This document shows, in pieces, positions 42,092 to 51,800 of a stretch of 64,000 bases of DNA. Numbering within the stretch: the stretch's first letter is position 1; the number at the start of each line of letters is the position of its first letter. A model generated the notes under the pieces. That model made no database searches and had not been told where the DNA came from. It worked only from the letters and a program-made list of their open reading frames with translations. The DNA comes from UBA5158 sp040389045 (lineage in GTDB: Bacteria; Pseudomonadota; Gammaproteobacteria; DSM-16500). A program made the position numbers and the translations under genes. The stretch is from NCBI GenBank assembly GCA_040389045.1, contig JAZKAT010000025.1, positions 1 to 64,000 on the forward strand, read 5' to 3'.

Positions 42092-42409
42092 ATGAATAGT
42101 AGTCGCAATTTTTTTGCCAATTTTTCTGATTTAACAAGTACCAACTTTACTTCGCAAAACATGACGAGCATGCAAATTGCTAACACTGCGAATCGCACAT
42201 TTTCTTCTTTATCAAATACACAACTGATAATAGCCGGCATCGTGTTTTTTGGTCTGCTAGGTGCGGTGGCGTGTTATCTGGAAAAATCGTGGGTCAGGGT
42301 ACATAGTTTCATGCACACGCGCAGCGCAGCCGCGGTGGTGACTGAATATGAATTGACGGAAGTATCTGCTGCAAGTAATGAAGATGCTACTAAGTTAATA
42401 AAAAGATAA
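42092..42409 (+). CDS. Small single-pass membrane protein (105 aa)
   Basis: Not recognised. Asn/Ser/Thr-rich N-terminus (1-42), one membrane helix (about 44-63, LIIAGIVFFGLLGAVACYL), then a basic and Val/Ala/Glu cytoplasmic-type tail. GAGG lies 9 bases before ATG. About 270 bases upstream separate it from comM with no other ORF. Ends just before repeat family B copy 2. Confidence 0.55.
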   Translation: MNSSRNFFANFSDLTSTNFTSQNMTSMQIANTANRTFSSLSNTQLIIAGIVFFGLLGAVACYLEKSWVRVHSFMHTRSAAAVVTEYELTEVSAASNEDATKLIKR

Positions 42410-42412
42410 AAA

Positions 42413-42469
42413 CACCCCTCACCCGTCGCCTGCGGCGCCGACCTCTCCCACAAGGGGAGAGGTGAAGAG
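42413..42469. repeat. Palindromic repeat family B, copy 2
   Basis: Same block as at 20181 but reversed, with an extra CCGCAGGCGA-type insert. It encodes the last 14 residues and stop of murU. The opposite strand of the same repeat is read in the pilN/pilP chimera. Confidence 0.8.
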
Positions 42470-43123
42470 CGTCAGATTATTTTCCAACTCTGCTAACTGT
42501 TGTGGGTTGCCGATGTTTTGCCAGAAGCCTTGGTAAAGTTCGCCAGTAATGGTTTGGTTGCGGATTTGCGAAATGATTAAATCGCCCAGGCGAAACCAGC
42601 CGGCGGTTGAATTGGCGAATAATTCTGGGCGGTAAACCCCAATATTGCCAAACGTATATCTGCGCTCATCACCCAGATAAAGACGGTCGCCCTGCAAACA
42701 AAAATCACCAACCGGATGATAATCAGGATTTTCCACCACCACCAAATGCGCCAACCCCGCGGGCTCACGTGGCAAATTCTTTAATGGATAATCACAAACA
42801 ATATCACTGCTAAGCACAATAAACGGTTCATCACCCAACAAAGGCAATGCCTGCAAAACACCGCCGCCCGTTTCCAGCGCCGTAACTTCCTCTGAATAAT
42901 GAATATTCGCGCCAAAACGCTGGCCATTACCTAACGCCGCTTTAATTTGATCGCGGTGATAACTGATATTAATCACTATCTCTTTTATGCCGCTATTTAC
43001 TAAAGCCTGTAAAGAATATTCAATTAAATAACGGCCACCCACCCGTAATAATGGTTTGGGTATATCATCCGTCAGCCCACCCATGCGACGACCACGCCCC
43101 GCTGCTAAAATCATTCCGCGCAT
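42419..43123 (-). CDS. murU: N-acetylmuramate-1-phosphate uridylyltransferase MurU
   Basis: Nucleotidyltransferase making UDP-MurNAc in peptidoglycan recycling. 234 residues; MurU is about 220 aa. N-terminal AAGRGRRMGGLTDDIPKP nucleotide loop, ISYHRDQIKAAL, ETGGGVLQAL, SSDIVCD metal site, and the closing WQNIGNPQQLAELE. The last 14 residues (TSPLVGEVGAAGDG) come from repeat family B. Starts inside amgK (13-base overlap). Confidence 0.9.
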   Translation of the reverse strand: MRGMILAAGRGRRMGGLTDDIPKPLLRVGGRYLIEYSLQALVNSGIKEIVINISYHRDQIKAALGNGQRFGANIHYSEEVTALETGGGVLQALPLLGDEPFIVLSSDIVCDYPLKNLPREPAGLAHLVVVENPDYHPVGDFCLQGDRLYLGDERRYTFGNIGVYRPELFANSTAGWFRLGDLIISQIRNQTITGELYQGFWQNIGNPQQLAELENNLTLFTSPLVGEVGAAGDG

Positions 43124-44109
43124 AAAGTTGTTACCTTGGCTAATTGAGGAATTACCGTAGCCGTTAAAAATTCATGAAACGCAGCAGCTTCCGGATAACG
43201 TTGCGTTGTTGCCAACACATAATTTAGCGTACGCGGCAAGTGTTGCAAATAATTAGCATTACCATCACGATGAAATTTTCGCGTAAAAGTCAGCAAAGCT
43301 TTCAAATGACGCTGCATGCCCATAATATCAAACCATTTTAAAAAAACTTCATCTCGCTCTGCTGATAAAGCGGGAATACTATTTTTATATTGTAAAGCCC
43401 AGCGTGTGACCCAGGCTTCTGGCCATGCAATATAACAATCTCGCAACAGTGATACCAGATCGTAAGTAAGCGGCCCGACAAAAGCATCTTGAAAATCCAG
43501 TATCCCAACCTGCTCGTCAGGCAATACCAGCAAATTGCCCGACTGATAATCCCGATGCATAAACACTTGCGGCTGCGCGGCACTGACTTCAGCGAGAAAA
43601 TAAAAATAATCCGCTAACATTTTTTCCGTTGCGGCGGATAATTCCAACGCCAAATGTTTTTGCAAAAACCATTCTTTCGAAGTTTGCAATTCTTTATACA
43701 TAAATTCCGCGCTAAACGCAGCAAGATTCAACTCGCCACAGGCTTGTAAACGCGCCAACGCCGTCATTGCTAGCCCGTAAAGTTTATCCACATTTACAGA
43801 CGTTAATTCGTTGAGATAGAGACTATCACCAAAATCCGTAAGCAATAAAAATCCCTGCGCCACATCCTCAACAATCACATCGGGAACGGTGACACCCTTA
43901 GCGCGCAAGGCGCGAGCCAGTGTCACAAAGGCCAGGGTATTTGTTTCACGTTCTGGCGGGGCATCCATGACTACATAACTGCGGCCTGCCACGTTAACGC
44001 GAAAATAACGGCGAAAACTCGCGTCAGAGCGCATAGTTTCAAGTGTGTACGGCGGCAACTGGCAGACAGTTTGTAACCAATGTTGTAATTGTTGTTGACG
44101 CTGATCCAT
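43111..44109 (-). CDS. amgK: Anomeric MurNAc/GlcNAc kinase AmgK
   Basis: Phosphorylates MurNAc at C1, the step before MurU. 332 residues with an aminoglycoside-phosphotransferase-like fold: RSDASFRRYFRV start, VMHRDYQSGNLL-type catalytic loop (HRDYQSGN), and ILDFQDAFVGP metal Asp. Same order with murU and divergent lptD as in Pseudomonas. Confidence 0.92.
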   Translation of the reverse strand: MDQRQQQLQHWLQTVCQLPPYTLETMRSDASFRRYFRVNVAGRSYVVMDAPPERETNTLAFVTLARALRAKGVTVPDVIVEDVAQGFLLLTDFGDSLYLNELTSVNVDKLYGLAMTALARLQACGELNLAAFSAEFMYKELQTSKEWFLQKHLALELSAATEKMLADYFYFLAEVSAAQPQVFMHRDYQSGNLLVLPDEQVGILDFQDAFVGPLTYDLVSLLRDCYIAWPEAWVTRWALQYKNSIPALSAERDEVFLKWFDIMGMQRHLKALLTFTRKFHRDGNANYLQHLPRTLNYVLATTQRYPEAAAFHEFLTATVIPQLAKVTTLCAE

Positions 44110-44220
44110 AAAAGCCCTTATAACGGAACACAGAAGCTTATCCTACCCTCAGAATAACTCGCAAGCCACACCCCTTTTCGCTAAACTTGCAGGTTTTAAG
44201 TCTTTAAGGCTGCTTTTTAA

Positions 44221-46830
44221 ATGTCGGTCAAGAAACAAGCTATCGTATCGCTACTTCTGCTAGTGCTGACCGCATTTTTCATGCCGCACGCTTGGGCGGT
44301 GACGACCTGCACTAAGCCAATTTCTACAAAAATCACCATTCCCCAAACGACCCTGGCCGCGGATACCGTGGCAGAGCAATTAGGCTGGGTCATCGATACT
44401 AATACACAAAACCGCTGTGGTGGATATTATCTGGAAGGGCCCTTCAAATATTCGGAAAATGCCGCGAAAAAACAATTACTGCAAATAACCAGTGACCAGA
44501 CATTGTTTGCCCAGCATGGTACCTCAACCCTGGAAGGCAACATCAGCGTTACGCAATATGGCCAGGAAGTCACCGGTAATAAAGCCTATCTTTATCGCGA
44601 TCCCAAAACCGGAAAAATCAGCGCCATCGATATTTTTGGTCATGTGCATTTGCGGGAACCTAACACCTTGGTAGTGGCGCAAAGCGCGCACATGGATTTG
44701 GTCACCAAAACCCAGGCACTGCAAAATATCGCTTATCGCACCGCGGTTTACAGCAAGTCAGCAATGCGCCCGCCCACGCCTAGCAATGAAATTCTGCAAG
44801 CGCCGCGCAAAATTACCCAATTAAGCGCATGGGGCCAGGCAAAACAATTTAATAAAGTGGCGCCTAAAGTATTTGAATTCAGTGAATCCAGTTATAGCAC
44901 TTGTCCACCGAACGCCATGGTCTGGCAAGTGCGTGCCAAACAAATTGAACTTAACAAAAATACCGGTCGTGGCCATGCCACTAACGCGCGTCTCTACATA
45001 AAAAAAATTCCCGTGTTTTACGCCCCTTATTTAAATTTTCCTATTGATGATAGACGCCAGACTGGATTTTTGTTCCCATCATTTGGTTCCTCCAATAAAT
45101 TCGGGCCTTATCTTGGCACACCGTTTTACTGGAACCTGGCACCCAATTATGACACCACGATTACGCCATTGATCATGGCCAAACGCGGCATACAATTAAA
45201 TGATTCATTCCGCTATCTCACGCCTTCCAGCGGCGGCTTGCTGCGCATTGGAATTATTCCCAACGATAGAGCGTTTCGGATTTTTCAATCAGCGGCGCAA
45301 AATGAATTTGGTGATATCACTGATCCAACTACCCAGGCGAATTTACGCCGTCTGGAAAATGCCAGCGATTCACGTGGTTCATTCGCCTGGCAGAATGCTA
45401 CGCGTTTTAATGATCACTGGTCGGGACATGTGGATTACAATTATGTGACCGACGATGAATATTTGCGTGATTTCGGCTACAACCTGGCGGAAGTGACTGA
45501 CAATCAATTACTGCAAGAAGCTGACATCAATTATGAAGATACGCACTGGAATTTCACTAGCCGTATTCAACAATACGAAACCTTGCATCCAGTGAATGCG
45601 CAAACCAATACGCAAAATCAATATAGTCGTTTTCCACAACTGGTATTAAATGCGGATTATCCCGATCAGCGTTTTGGCATGGATTATTTTATCATGAATG
45701 AAGCTACCCGCTTTGATATACGCCCAACGCCTGGCTCTGATACCAAATTTGCGATAGGTGACCGGTTACATTCACAACCGGGCGCGCGCTTGCCATTTAA
45801 CTTACCCTATCTGTATGTTACGCCGCGAGTGCAAGCCTGGTTAAGTGCTTATCGGCTTGGCGATATTTCTAATTTAATGTCGAAACAACAGCATCTGTCT
45901 ATACCTATTCTTGATGTTGATTCGCAAATTTATTTTGATCGCAATTTGAAGTTATTTGGTTATGGCGTGCGACAAACTCTGGAACCACGGCTTTACTATG
46001 TTTATATCCCTTATCACAATCAAAGTCAGATTCCTTTATTTGATACTACCGCCAACACGTTAACTTACGATCAATTGTTCATGTACAACCGCTTCAGCGG
46101 TCTTGATCGTTTGGGTGACGCTAATCAAGTGAGCGTAGGGATTACGACTCGTTTCATCGAAGACGAGACTGGTTTTGAGCGCGTGCGTATTGGCGTGGGT
46201 GAAATCATTTATTTCGCCAACCGTAACGTGACTTTATGCACTGTGGACACTCCCGATTGTATTGATGTCACTACCACGAATAATCAACTGCGGCGTTCGC
46301 CATTAGCCGGGGTGTTGTCTTTTCAATTAATACCTAACTGGTCGCTGACCGGCAATACCATCTGGAACACCCAATTGAACCAGATGGACAACCAGAATAT
46401 CGCTTTGCAGTACCATAGAGACGCTTTGCATATTATTAATTTGGCCTATAACTTTGTGAGAAACGGGGACTTACAGCCCGGTTTACCACCTAATAGCAAT
46501 GGTAACAACCTGAAACAAATAGACTTTTCCTTCGCGTGGCCGATAAATAACAATTGGAGCGCGGTCGGGCGCTGGACCCAAAGTATTAATCAAGCTCATT
46601 TTCAGAACCAATTATATGGTCTACAATATGACAGTTGTTGTTGGGCCGTGCGATTTGTAGCGGGGAAGACTTTTACTAACCTCAATATTAACGGCACCCC
46701 GGTGTACGATAATCAAATATATTTACAGTTCGCCTTACGCGGTATTGGTAATTTTGGATCAGGCGATCCGACGCAATATGTCAGCAGCAGTATAGGCGGC
46801 TATAATGCCAATTTCGGACAAGATTTTTAA
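44221..46830 (+). CDS. lptD: LPS assembly protein LptD
   Basis: Outer-membrane barrel that inserts lipopolysaccharide. 869 residues: signal peptide (1-26), jellyroll LptA/OstA domain, then a large barrel. Cysteines that would form the inter-domain disulfides are seen: C30, C66 (NRCGGYYLEGP), one in YSTCPPNAMVWQ and the paired CC in YDSCCWAVRF. ATG at 44221. Followed by surA after 20 bases. Confidence 0.95.
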   Translation: MSVKKQAIVSLLLLVLTAFFMPHAWAVTTCTKPISTKITIPQTTLAADTVAEQLGWVIDTNTQNRCGGYYLEGPFKYSENAAKKQLLQITSDQTLFAQHGTSTLEGNISVTQYGQEVTGNKAYLYRDPKTGKISAIDIFGHVHLREPNTLVVAQSAHMDLVTKTQALQNIAYRTAVYSKSAMRPPTPSNEILQAPRKITQLSAWGQAKQFNKVAPKVFEFSESSYSTCPPNAMVWQVRAKQIELNKNTGRGHATNARLYIKKIPVFYAPYLNFPIDDRRQTGFLFPSFGSSNKFGPYLGTPFYWNLAPNYDTTITPLIMAKRGIQLNDSFRYLTPSSGGLLRIGIIPNDRAFRIFQSAAQNEFGDITDPTTQANLRRLENASDSRGSFAWQNATRFNDHWSGHVDYNYVTDDEYLRDFGYNLAEVTDNQLLQEADINYEDTHWNFTSRIQQYETLHPVNAQTNTQNQYSRFPQLVLNADYPDQRFGMDYFIMNEATRFDIRPTPGSDTKFAIGDRLHSQPGARLPFNLPYLYVTPRVQAWLSAYRLGDISNLMSKQQHLSIPILDVDSQIYFDRNLKLFGYGVRQTLEPRLYYVYIPYHNQSQIPLFDTTANTLTYDQLFMYNRFSGLDRLGDANQVSVGITTRFIEDETGFERVRIGVGEIIYFANRNVTLCTVDTPDCIDVTTTNNQLRRSPLAGVLSFQLIPNWSLTGNTIWNTQLNQMDNQNIALQYHRDALHIINLAYNFVRNGDLQPGLPPNSNGNNLKQIDFSFAWPINNNWSAVGRWTQSINQAHFQNQLYGLQYDSCCWAVRFVAGKTFTNLNINGTPVYDNQIYLQFALRGIGNFGSGDPTQYVSSSIGGYNANFGQDF

Positions 46831-46850
46831 TTAAAGATGAGTGGTGTTTT

Positions 46851-47825
46851 ATGATGCGTAAAATTTTAATCGGCAGTGTTATGTTATTGGGTCTTTCCAG
46901 CATGGCATTTGCAAAAACGAGTCAAGAATCATTAGATGGTATTGTTGCTATCGTGAATGATAGTGTCATTACTCAGAGTGAACTGGATGACTCGATCAGC
47001 ACGGTAAAAAAACAATTGGCGTCCAGCAATACTTCCGCGCCAACGCCTGCCGACATTCGCAAACATGTACTGGACCAATTGATTGATCGCAAACTCGCTT
47101 TACAATTAGCCGAAGCGGGTGGGTTGAAAATCACTGATGATCAAGTCGAGAAAGCTATCGCCAACATTGCCAGCCAAAATAAAGTTCCCGTTAAAGACCT
47201 TTATGAAAAAGTGGGTGAAACGGGATTGACCGCGGAAGCTTATCGCAAAGAAATACGCGAAGAAATGTTGATTCAACAAGTCCAACAGCATGAAGTGGGT
47301 TCGCATCTCACCATCACGGAACAGGAAGTCGATGACTTCATGCGCTCTGCTACCTGGAAAGCTTATAATAATCGCGAATATCATCTCGAAGATATTTTGA
47401 TCGCGCTACCCGCCACACCTTCTTCCCAGGATGTTGCGAACGCTAAAAAACAAGCTGACACTGTGTTGGCAAAAATTCATGGCGGCATGAGTTTCAGCGC
47501 ACTGGCAGCGGCGGATTCTGGCAACAACCAGGCTTTGCAAGGCGGTGATTTGGGTTGGCTGCGTTTACCACAAATTCCACCCGCGTTTGCTAATGAATTA
47601 GTGCATATGAAACCAGCTGATATTCTTGGCCCTATCTCTACCCCTAACGGTTTTCATATTGTTCGTCTGGTGGCGATGCGTGAACTGCCACCCCAAGGCA
47701 ATGCGTCCCAACAACGTCAACAAGTACAGCAATTAATTTATCAGCGCAAAATGGCGGAAGGCTTGCAAGCCTGGTCTACCAAAATACGCAGCGAAGCATT
47801 TATTAATATGCACCCTGAGACTTGA
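46851..47825 (+). CDS. surA: Periplasmic chaperone/peptidyl-prolyl isomerase SurA (one parvulin domain)
   Basis: Chaperone for outer-membrane proteins. 324 residues against 428 in E. coli: signal peptide (1-21), N-terminal chaperone helices (about 24-170), one parvulin domain (about 175-275, with GGDLGWLRLPQIPPAF and GPISTPNGFHIVRL), and a short C-terminal helix. The second parvulin domain is absent. Its stop overlaps the pdxA start (TGATG). Confidence 0.92.
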   Translation: MMRKILIGSVMLLGLSSMAFAKTSQESLDGIVAIVNDSVITQSELDDSISTVKKQLASSNTSAPTPADIRKHVLDQLIDRKLALQLAEAGGLKITDDQVEKAIANIASQNKVPVKDLYEKVGETGLTAEAYRKEIREEMLIQQVQQHEVGSHLTITEQEVDDFMRSATWKAYNNREYHLEDILIALPATPSSQDVANAKKQADTVLAKIHGGMSFSALAAADSGNNQALQGGDLGWLRLPQIPPAFANELVHMKPADILGPISTPNGFHIVRLVAMRELPPQGNASQQRQQVQQLIYQRKMAEGLQAWSTKIRSEAFINMHPET

Positions 47826-48838
47826 TGGTGGGTGTGCCGCGCATTCTACTGACCACCGGCGAACCGGCAGGTATAGGTCCGGATATTGTTGTCCAACTAG
47901 CGCAACAACATTTTACGGCTGAGCTTTGTGTCGTAGCTGATCCTGCATTATTGCAAGCGCGCGCGCGTATGTTAGGTTTGCCATTGACTTTGGTTGACGC
48001 TGATTTAACTAACCCCCCTTTATTACATAATCCCGGCGAGTTAACCCTATTGCCAGTTAGCTTGAATGCTCCCTGCACGCCGGGAAAATTAAGCACTGAT
48101 AATGCGCCCTATGTCATGCAATGTCTGGCCATGGGTGCTGATTTAACTTTGAAAAAAAAGGCTGACGCGCTGGTTACTGGCCCAGTACACAAAAGCATTA
48201 TTAATGATGCGGGGATTGCTTTCACCGGACATACCGAATTTTTAGCGGATTTTTGTCAGGCGCGACAAGTGCTAATGTTATTTGTCGTTGATTGTGTGAA
48301 AGTGGCGCTGGCGACTACCCACATACCACTGGCGCAAGTCCCAGCCGCTATCACTGCGATTGTTTTACGTGAAAAATTGCAATTGCTGCATGCTGAATTA
48401 AATAATAAATTTCATCTTCCTGAACCGAAAATCTTAGTGTGTGGATTGAATCCACATGCCGGTGAAGCGGGGCATCTGGGACGTGAAGAAATCGATATCA
48501 TTGGCCCTGCGCTAGCGGAGTTGCGTGCGGCTAATATTAATGTGATTGGACCATTGCCGGCGGATACTATTTTTACCAAACAAGTGTTGGCGGGCGCGGA
48601 TGCGGTTTTTGCGATGTATCATGATCAGGCGTTACCGGTTGTGAAGTATCTAGGGTTTGATCGTGCGGTTAATGTGACGCTGGGGTTACCGATTATTCGG
48701 ACTTCGGTGGACCATGGGACGGCGTTAAGGCTGGCGGGTACGGGACAGGCGGATCCAGGAAGTTTGGTGGCGGCGGTTAGGTTGGCGGTATCATTGTGTC
48801 ATTCCCGCGCAGGCGTAAAGGTTACGATTTTTTCCTGA
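47825..48838 (+). CDS. pdxA: 4-hydroxythreonine-4-phosphate dehydrogenase PdxA
   Basis: Oxidises 4-hydroxythreonine-4-phosphate in pyridoxal phosphate synthesis; zinc-dependent. 337 residues from the ATG in the TGATG overlap with surA. TTGEPAGIGPDI start, FTGHTEFLADF, NPHAGEAGHLGREE and VMYHDQALPVVK-type (MYHDQALP) zinc ligands, RTSVDHGTAL. The final 14 residues (from CHSRAG) are read from a half-copy of repeat family A, replacing the family's normal end. The last 17 bases overlap the convergent giant gene. Confidence 0.93.
   Translation: MVGVPRILLTTGEPAGIGPDIVVQLAQQHFTAELCVVADPALLQARARMLGLPLTLVDADLTNPPLLHNPGELTLLPVSLNAPCTPGKLSTDNAPYVMQCLAMGADLTLKKKADALVTGPVHKSIINDAGIAFTGHTEFLADFCQARQVLMLFVVDCVKVALATTHIPLAQVPAAITAIVLREKLQLLHAELNNKFHLPEPKILVCGLNPHAGEAGHLGREEIDIIGPALAELRAANINVIGPLPADTIFTKQVLAGADAVFAMYHDQALPVVKYLGFDRAVNVTLGLPIIRTSVDHGTALRLAGTGQADPGSLVAAVRLAVSLCHSRAGVKVTIFS
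48797..48815. repeat. Family A half-repeat, left border of giant gene
   Basis: TGTCATTCCCGCGCAGGCG, the left half of a repeat arm, inside the pdxA end. The core TCATTCCCGCGCAGG (48799-48813) recurs in the same orientation at 58671-58685 on the other side of the giant gene. Confidence 0.85.
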
Positions 48839-51800
48839 TATTTTTTGGTGAAACCGATGGTGGGGTATATGGGGCGACGGCGGCTGATCTTGAGATGCGT
48901 TTACTCTTCACCGGCGCAACACTTTCCGCCTTAATTTCTGGCCATTCTACAAAGACAAAATCATTTTTACCCTGTGCTTTAGAAAATGAATTCACTACAA
49001 TCGGCACATTAAAAACTTCATTATTTTTAAAAGTTAATATAAAGCCAGCAGTTAGTCTATCTTTCGCATAGGAAGTTTTTGACTTGACTAAATCAATAGA
49101 TTTTACCTGTGGGAATTGGAGTTTTAAACAGCGCTCAATTTCAAACAATACGCTAGGAGCTAAGCGGACTTCCACGCCATTCCCGGGTAAGATATTAGCA
49201 TACTTAGTGAGATTAATATTTTTCTTCGCAATATGATCTTTCTGCAACAGCGCTTCAATAGCGCTTTGAATATTTTTCCGTAAAATAAAAGTATTCGAAC
49301 TGTAAAAATTATCTTTGGCTGGGCCAGATGCTAATTCTTTAGTTTCCTGGGCAAATTGAAACTTTTCCAGTCTGCCCAATACCTCAGTCATAAAATTAGT
49401 ATAGGCATTGATGGAATTATTTCTTTCTTTACTATCGTTGAACTTTTTAAGATAAACATGCAAACGTTGATAAATAAATAATAAATCTTTTTGAGAATCC
49501 AACTTATTGGCGTTGGTTTCCAGCCTGAATATAGCATCTCTAAAGTCATGATCAGCACGAAGTTGACTTATTATATCGTGATTACGAACTTTTATTAAAT
49601 CAGTGCGTTCTAATAATTGGCCAAGTATTTTGGCAAAATAAGCGATAGATTCTTCATTTTTTAAATTACTCTCCGGCATCACTTGCGCGAAGGACATGGC
49701 TTTATCAGTAATTTTGGTCAATATATTTTGAAAACGACTACCATCCGTGTTGCGATAAGAAAAAATGCTCCAGCTACCTTTCTGTCTATCCTGATGCAAA
49801 TCACTTGCGGCTGCGGCAATGGATGCTTCATTGACTTTCTCAATCAGGCTAGCTATTTTCTGGCTAGGTGTATCATGGCTTTCATCAATTTTAGTTAATT
49901 GCAGTTTTAAACTAGCCAACGCTTTACTTCTATCATCCGACTTGAAAAGCGACCAGGCATAGCCCTCCAATTTATTTTCCGCATACGCTCTAAGTTCTTC
50001 CCATACCTGCTCTTCAGACATGCCTAACAATTCCTGAGAATCTATTGCAGCGTCCGCGGGTAGCGCACCGGCGTTACGCATGGTAAACATGTTATTCGCC
50101 ATGAGATGCACATAATTACCATCATTACCATAAGTATGCACATGATCAGTATAAATATCGTAAGCAGCTCTTTTAAATTGCTCATCACCATATTTACTGA
50201 TGCTTTCCATTAACCGAAAATATAATGCCAAGGTGCTGGTTTGGTTTTGACCCTCAGTATGCATTTTATAATTGTTGTGATAATCATTTAATAATTTTCT
50301 CAAGCTAACTTGAGCAATAGTTACTAATCCAAAGCCAGATGCCTGGGGCCCATTCTTAAATAATTTGCTATAAATAATATTTAATTCGTTAAAGAATGCA
50401 TTGGCTTTTACATCGGGTTCCTTAGAATCGGTTAAACTCAAGTAAACTTCATCCGCGTTAACTTGCGTTGCATCAAGAGAATTGTAAGTTAAATTAACCG
50501 GTACTTCTTCATAAATGGGCACCGGGGGCGAAGTAAATGCCTGCGCCTGATAAGTTGCTAATTTGACATCAGGGATAACCAGAGCAGCAACTTCGGCGTC
50601 TAGCGGTTGCTTCCGGCTTTCTTCAATACGTTTGCTCGCCGCGGCATAGTCACTGGATAATTTTTCGTTACTGGTTAATTCAATGGCTGTTAAGGTCAAG
50701 GCCCATTCTTTGTTAGCAAATTCGGTTAAAACCAGGGTTTTTTCCTGCAGCCATTTCTTTTCCAAGGCATCTTTTTCCGCCACTGGCAGTTTGCCAAGAT
50801 CATTGTGCAACTCCACTACCAGTTCATTCCAACGGCTGTCAATTTTATTTAAAAATTGCTCCCACAGTAAATGACATAAATGTTGTAATGGCTGCCAGGT
50901 TTCAGACGCGCCTTTGGCACCTAAATGTTGATAAAAATTCTCAACATTCGCTTTAAGGTTTCTGCAGTTAAACACATATTGATTGAAGAATTGGTCTTTA
51001 ACATCGGCAAAAAGCTGGCGCTCACGGCGCTGCTTGAAATTTTCATTATTCAATAGGGCTTTTATTTTTTCTATGGCGAGCTCTAAGTCCGCCTGATTGC
51101 GTGGGACTGGCATGCCATATTTTTTGAATTCATCTTCAGAGACCACTAATACCGTATCACCTCTCGCATTGTTACGCCCAGCACGACCAATCTTCTGACC
51201 ATAGTCACGGTCTGGTGAAATGAAAGTATCAATCACTGCTAATCCTTCCAGTACGGGATCGCCATTTTCATAATGGGGTTTAAAGTCATTGCCACGCCCC
51301 AGCATAGGCGTCGTTACCGTAATCTCCTCAGATAAACCAGCGCTGTCGGTGAGGTCTTTTTCACGAACATTTAATTGCTCACCGTTAAACAATTGCAGCT
51401 TGTTTGGCCCCAATTTTTGTAAGAGGTAATCATATAATGTCTGCGAAGATTTCACCCCATCACAAAATGCTAATTCAGGCTGACCTTTGCGGCGAAACTC
51501 TTTGGCCTGTTCGAGTATCGTGCGTAAATGCGCTTCCTGAGCGGTTTCCTTTTGCAACCAAAACCAACCCTTGCGTTGACGTCTGGCAAATATAGGAGCA
51601 TGATCTTTGCGTACCAAGGGCTTGTGCGGCGGAATTTTATAAAATTTGAAACCATAATTTTTGCGCATTTCCATAATTTCATTTTCTGAGCCTACGGTGC
51701 CGGTCAAGCCCAGAACGTTACCGCGACGCATATAATAATCAATAAAGTTTTTCGCGCTTTTTGAAGCCAGATAGGTTTTTTCCGGTTCGATTGGGAATTT

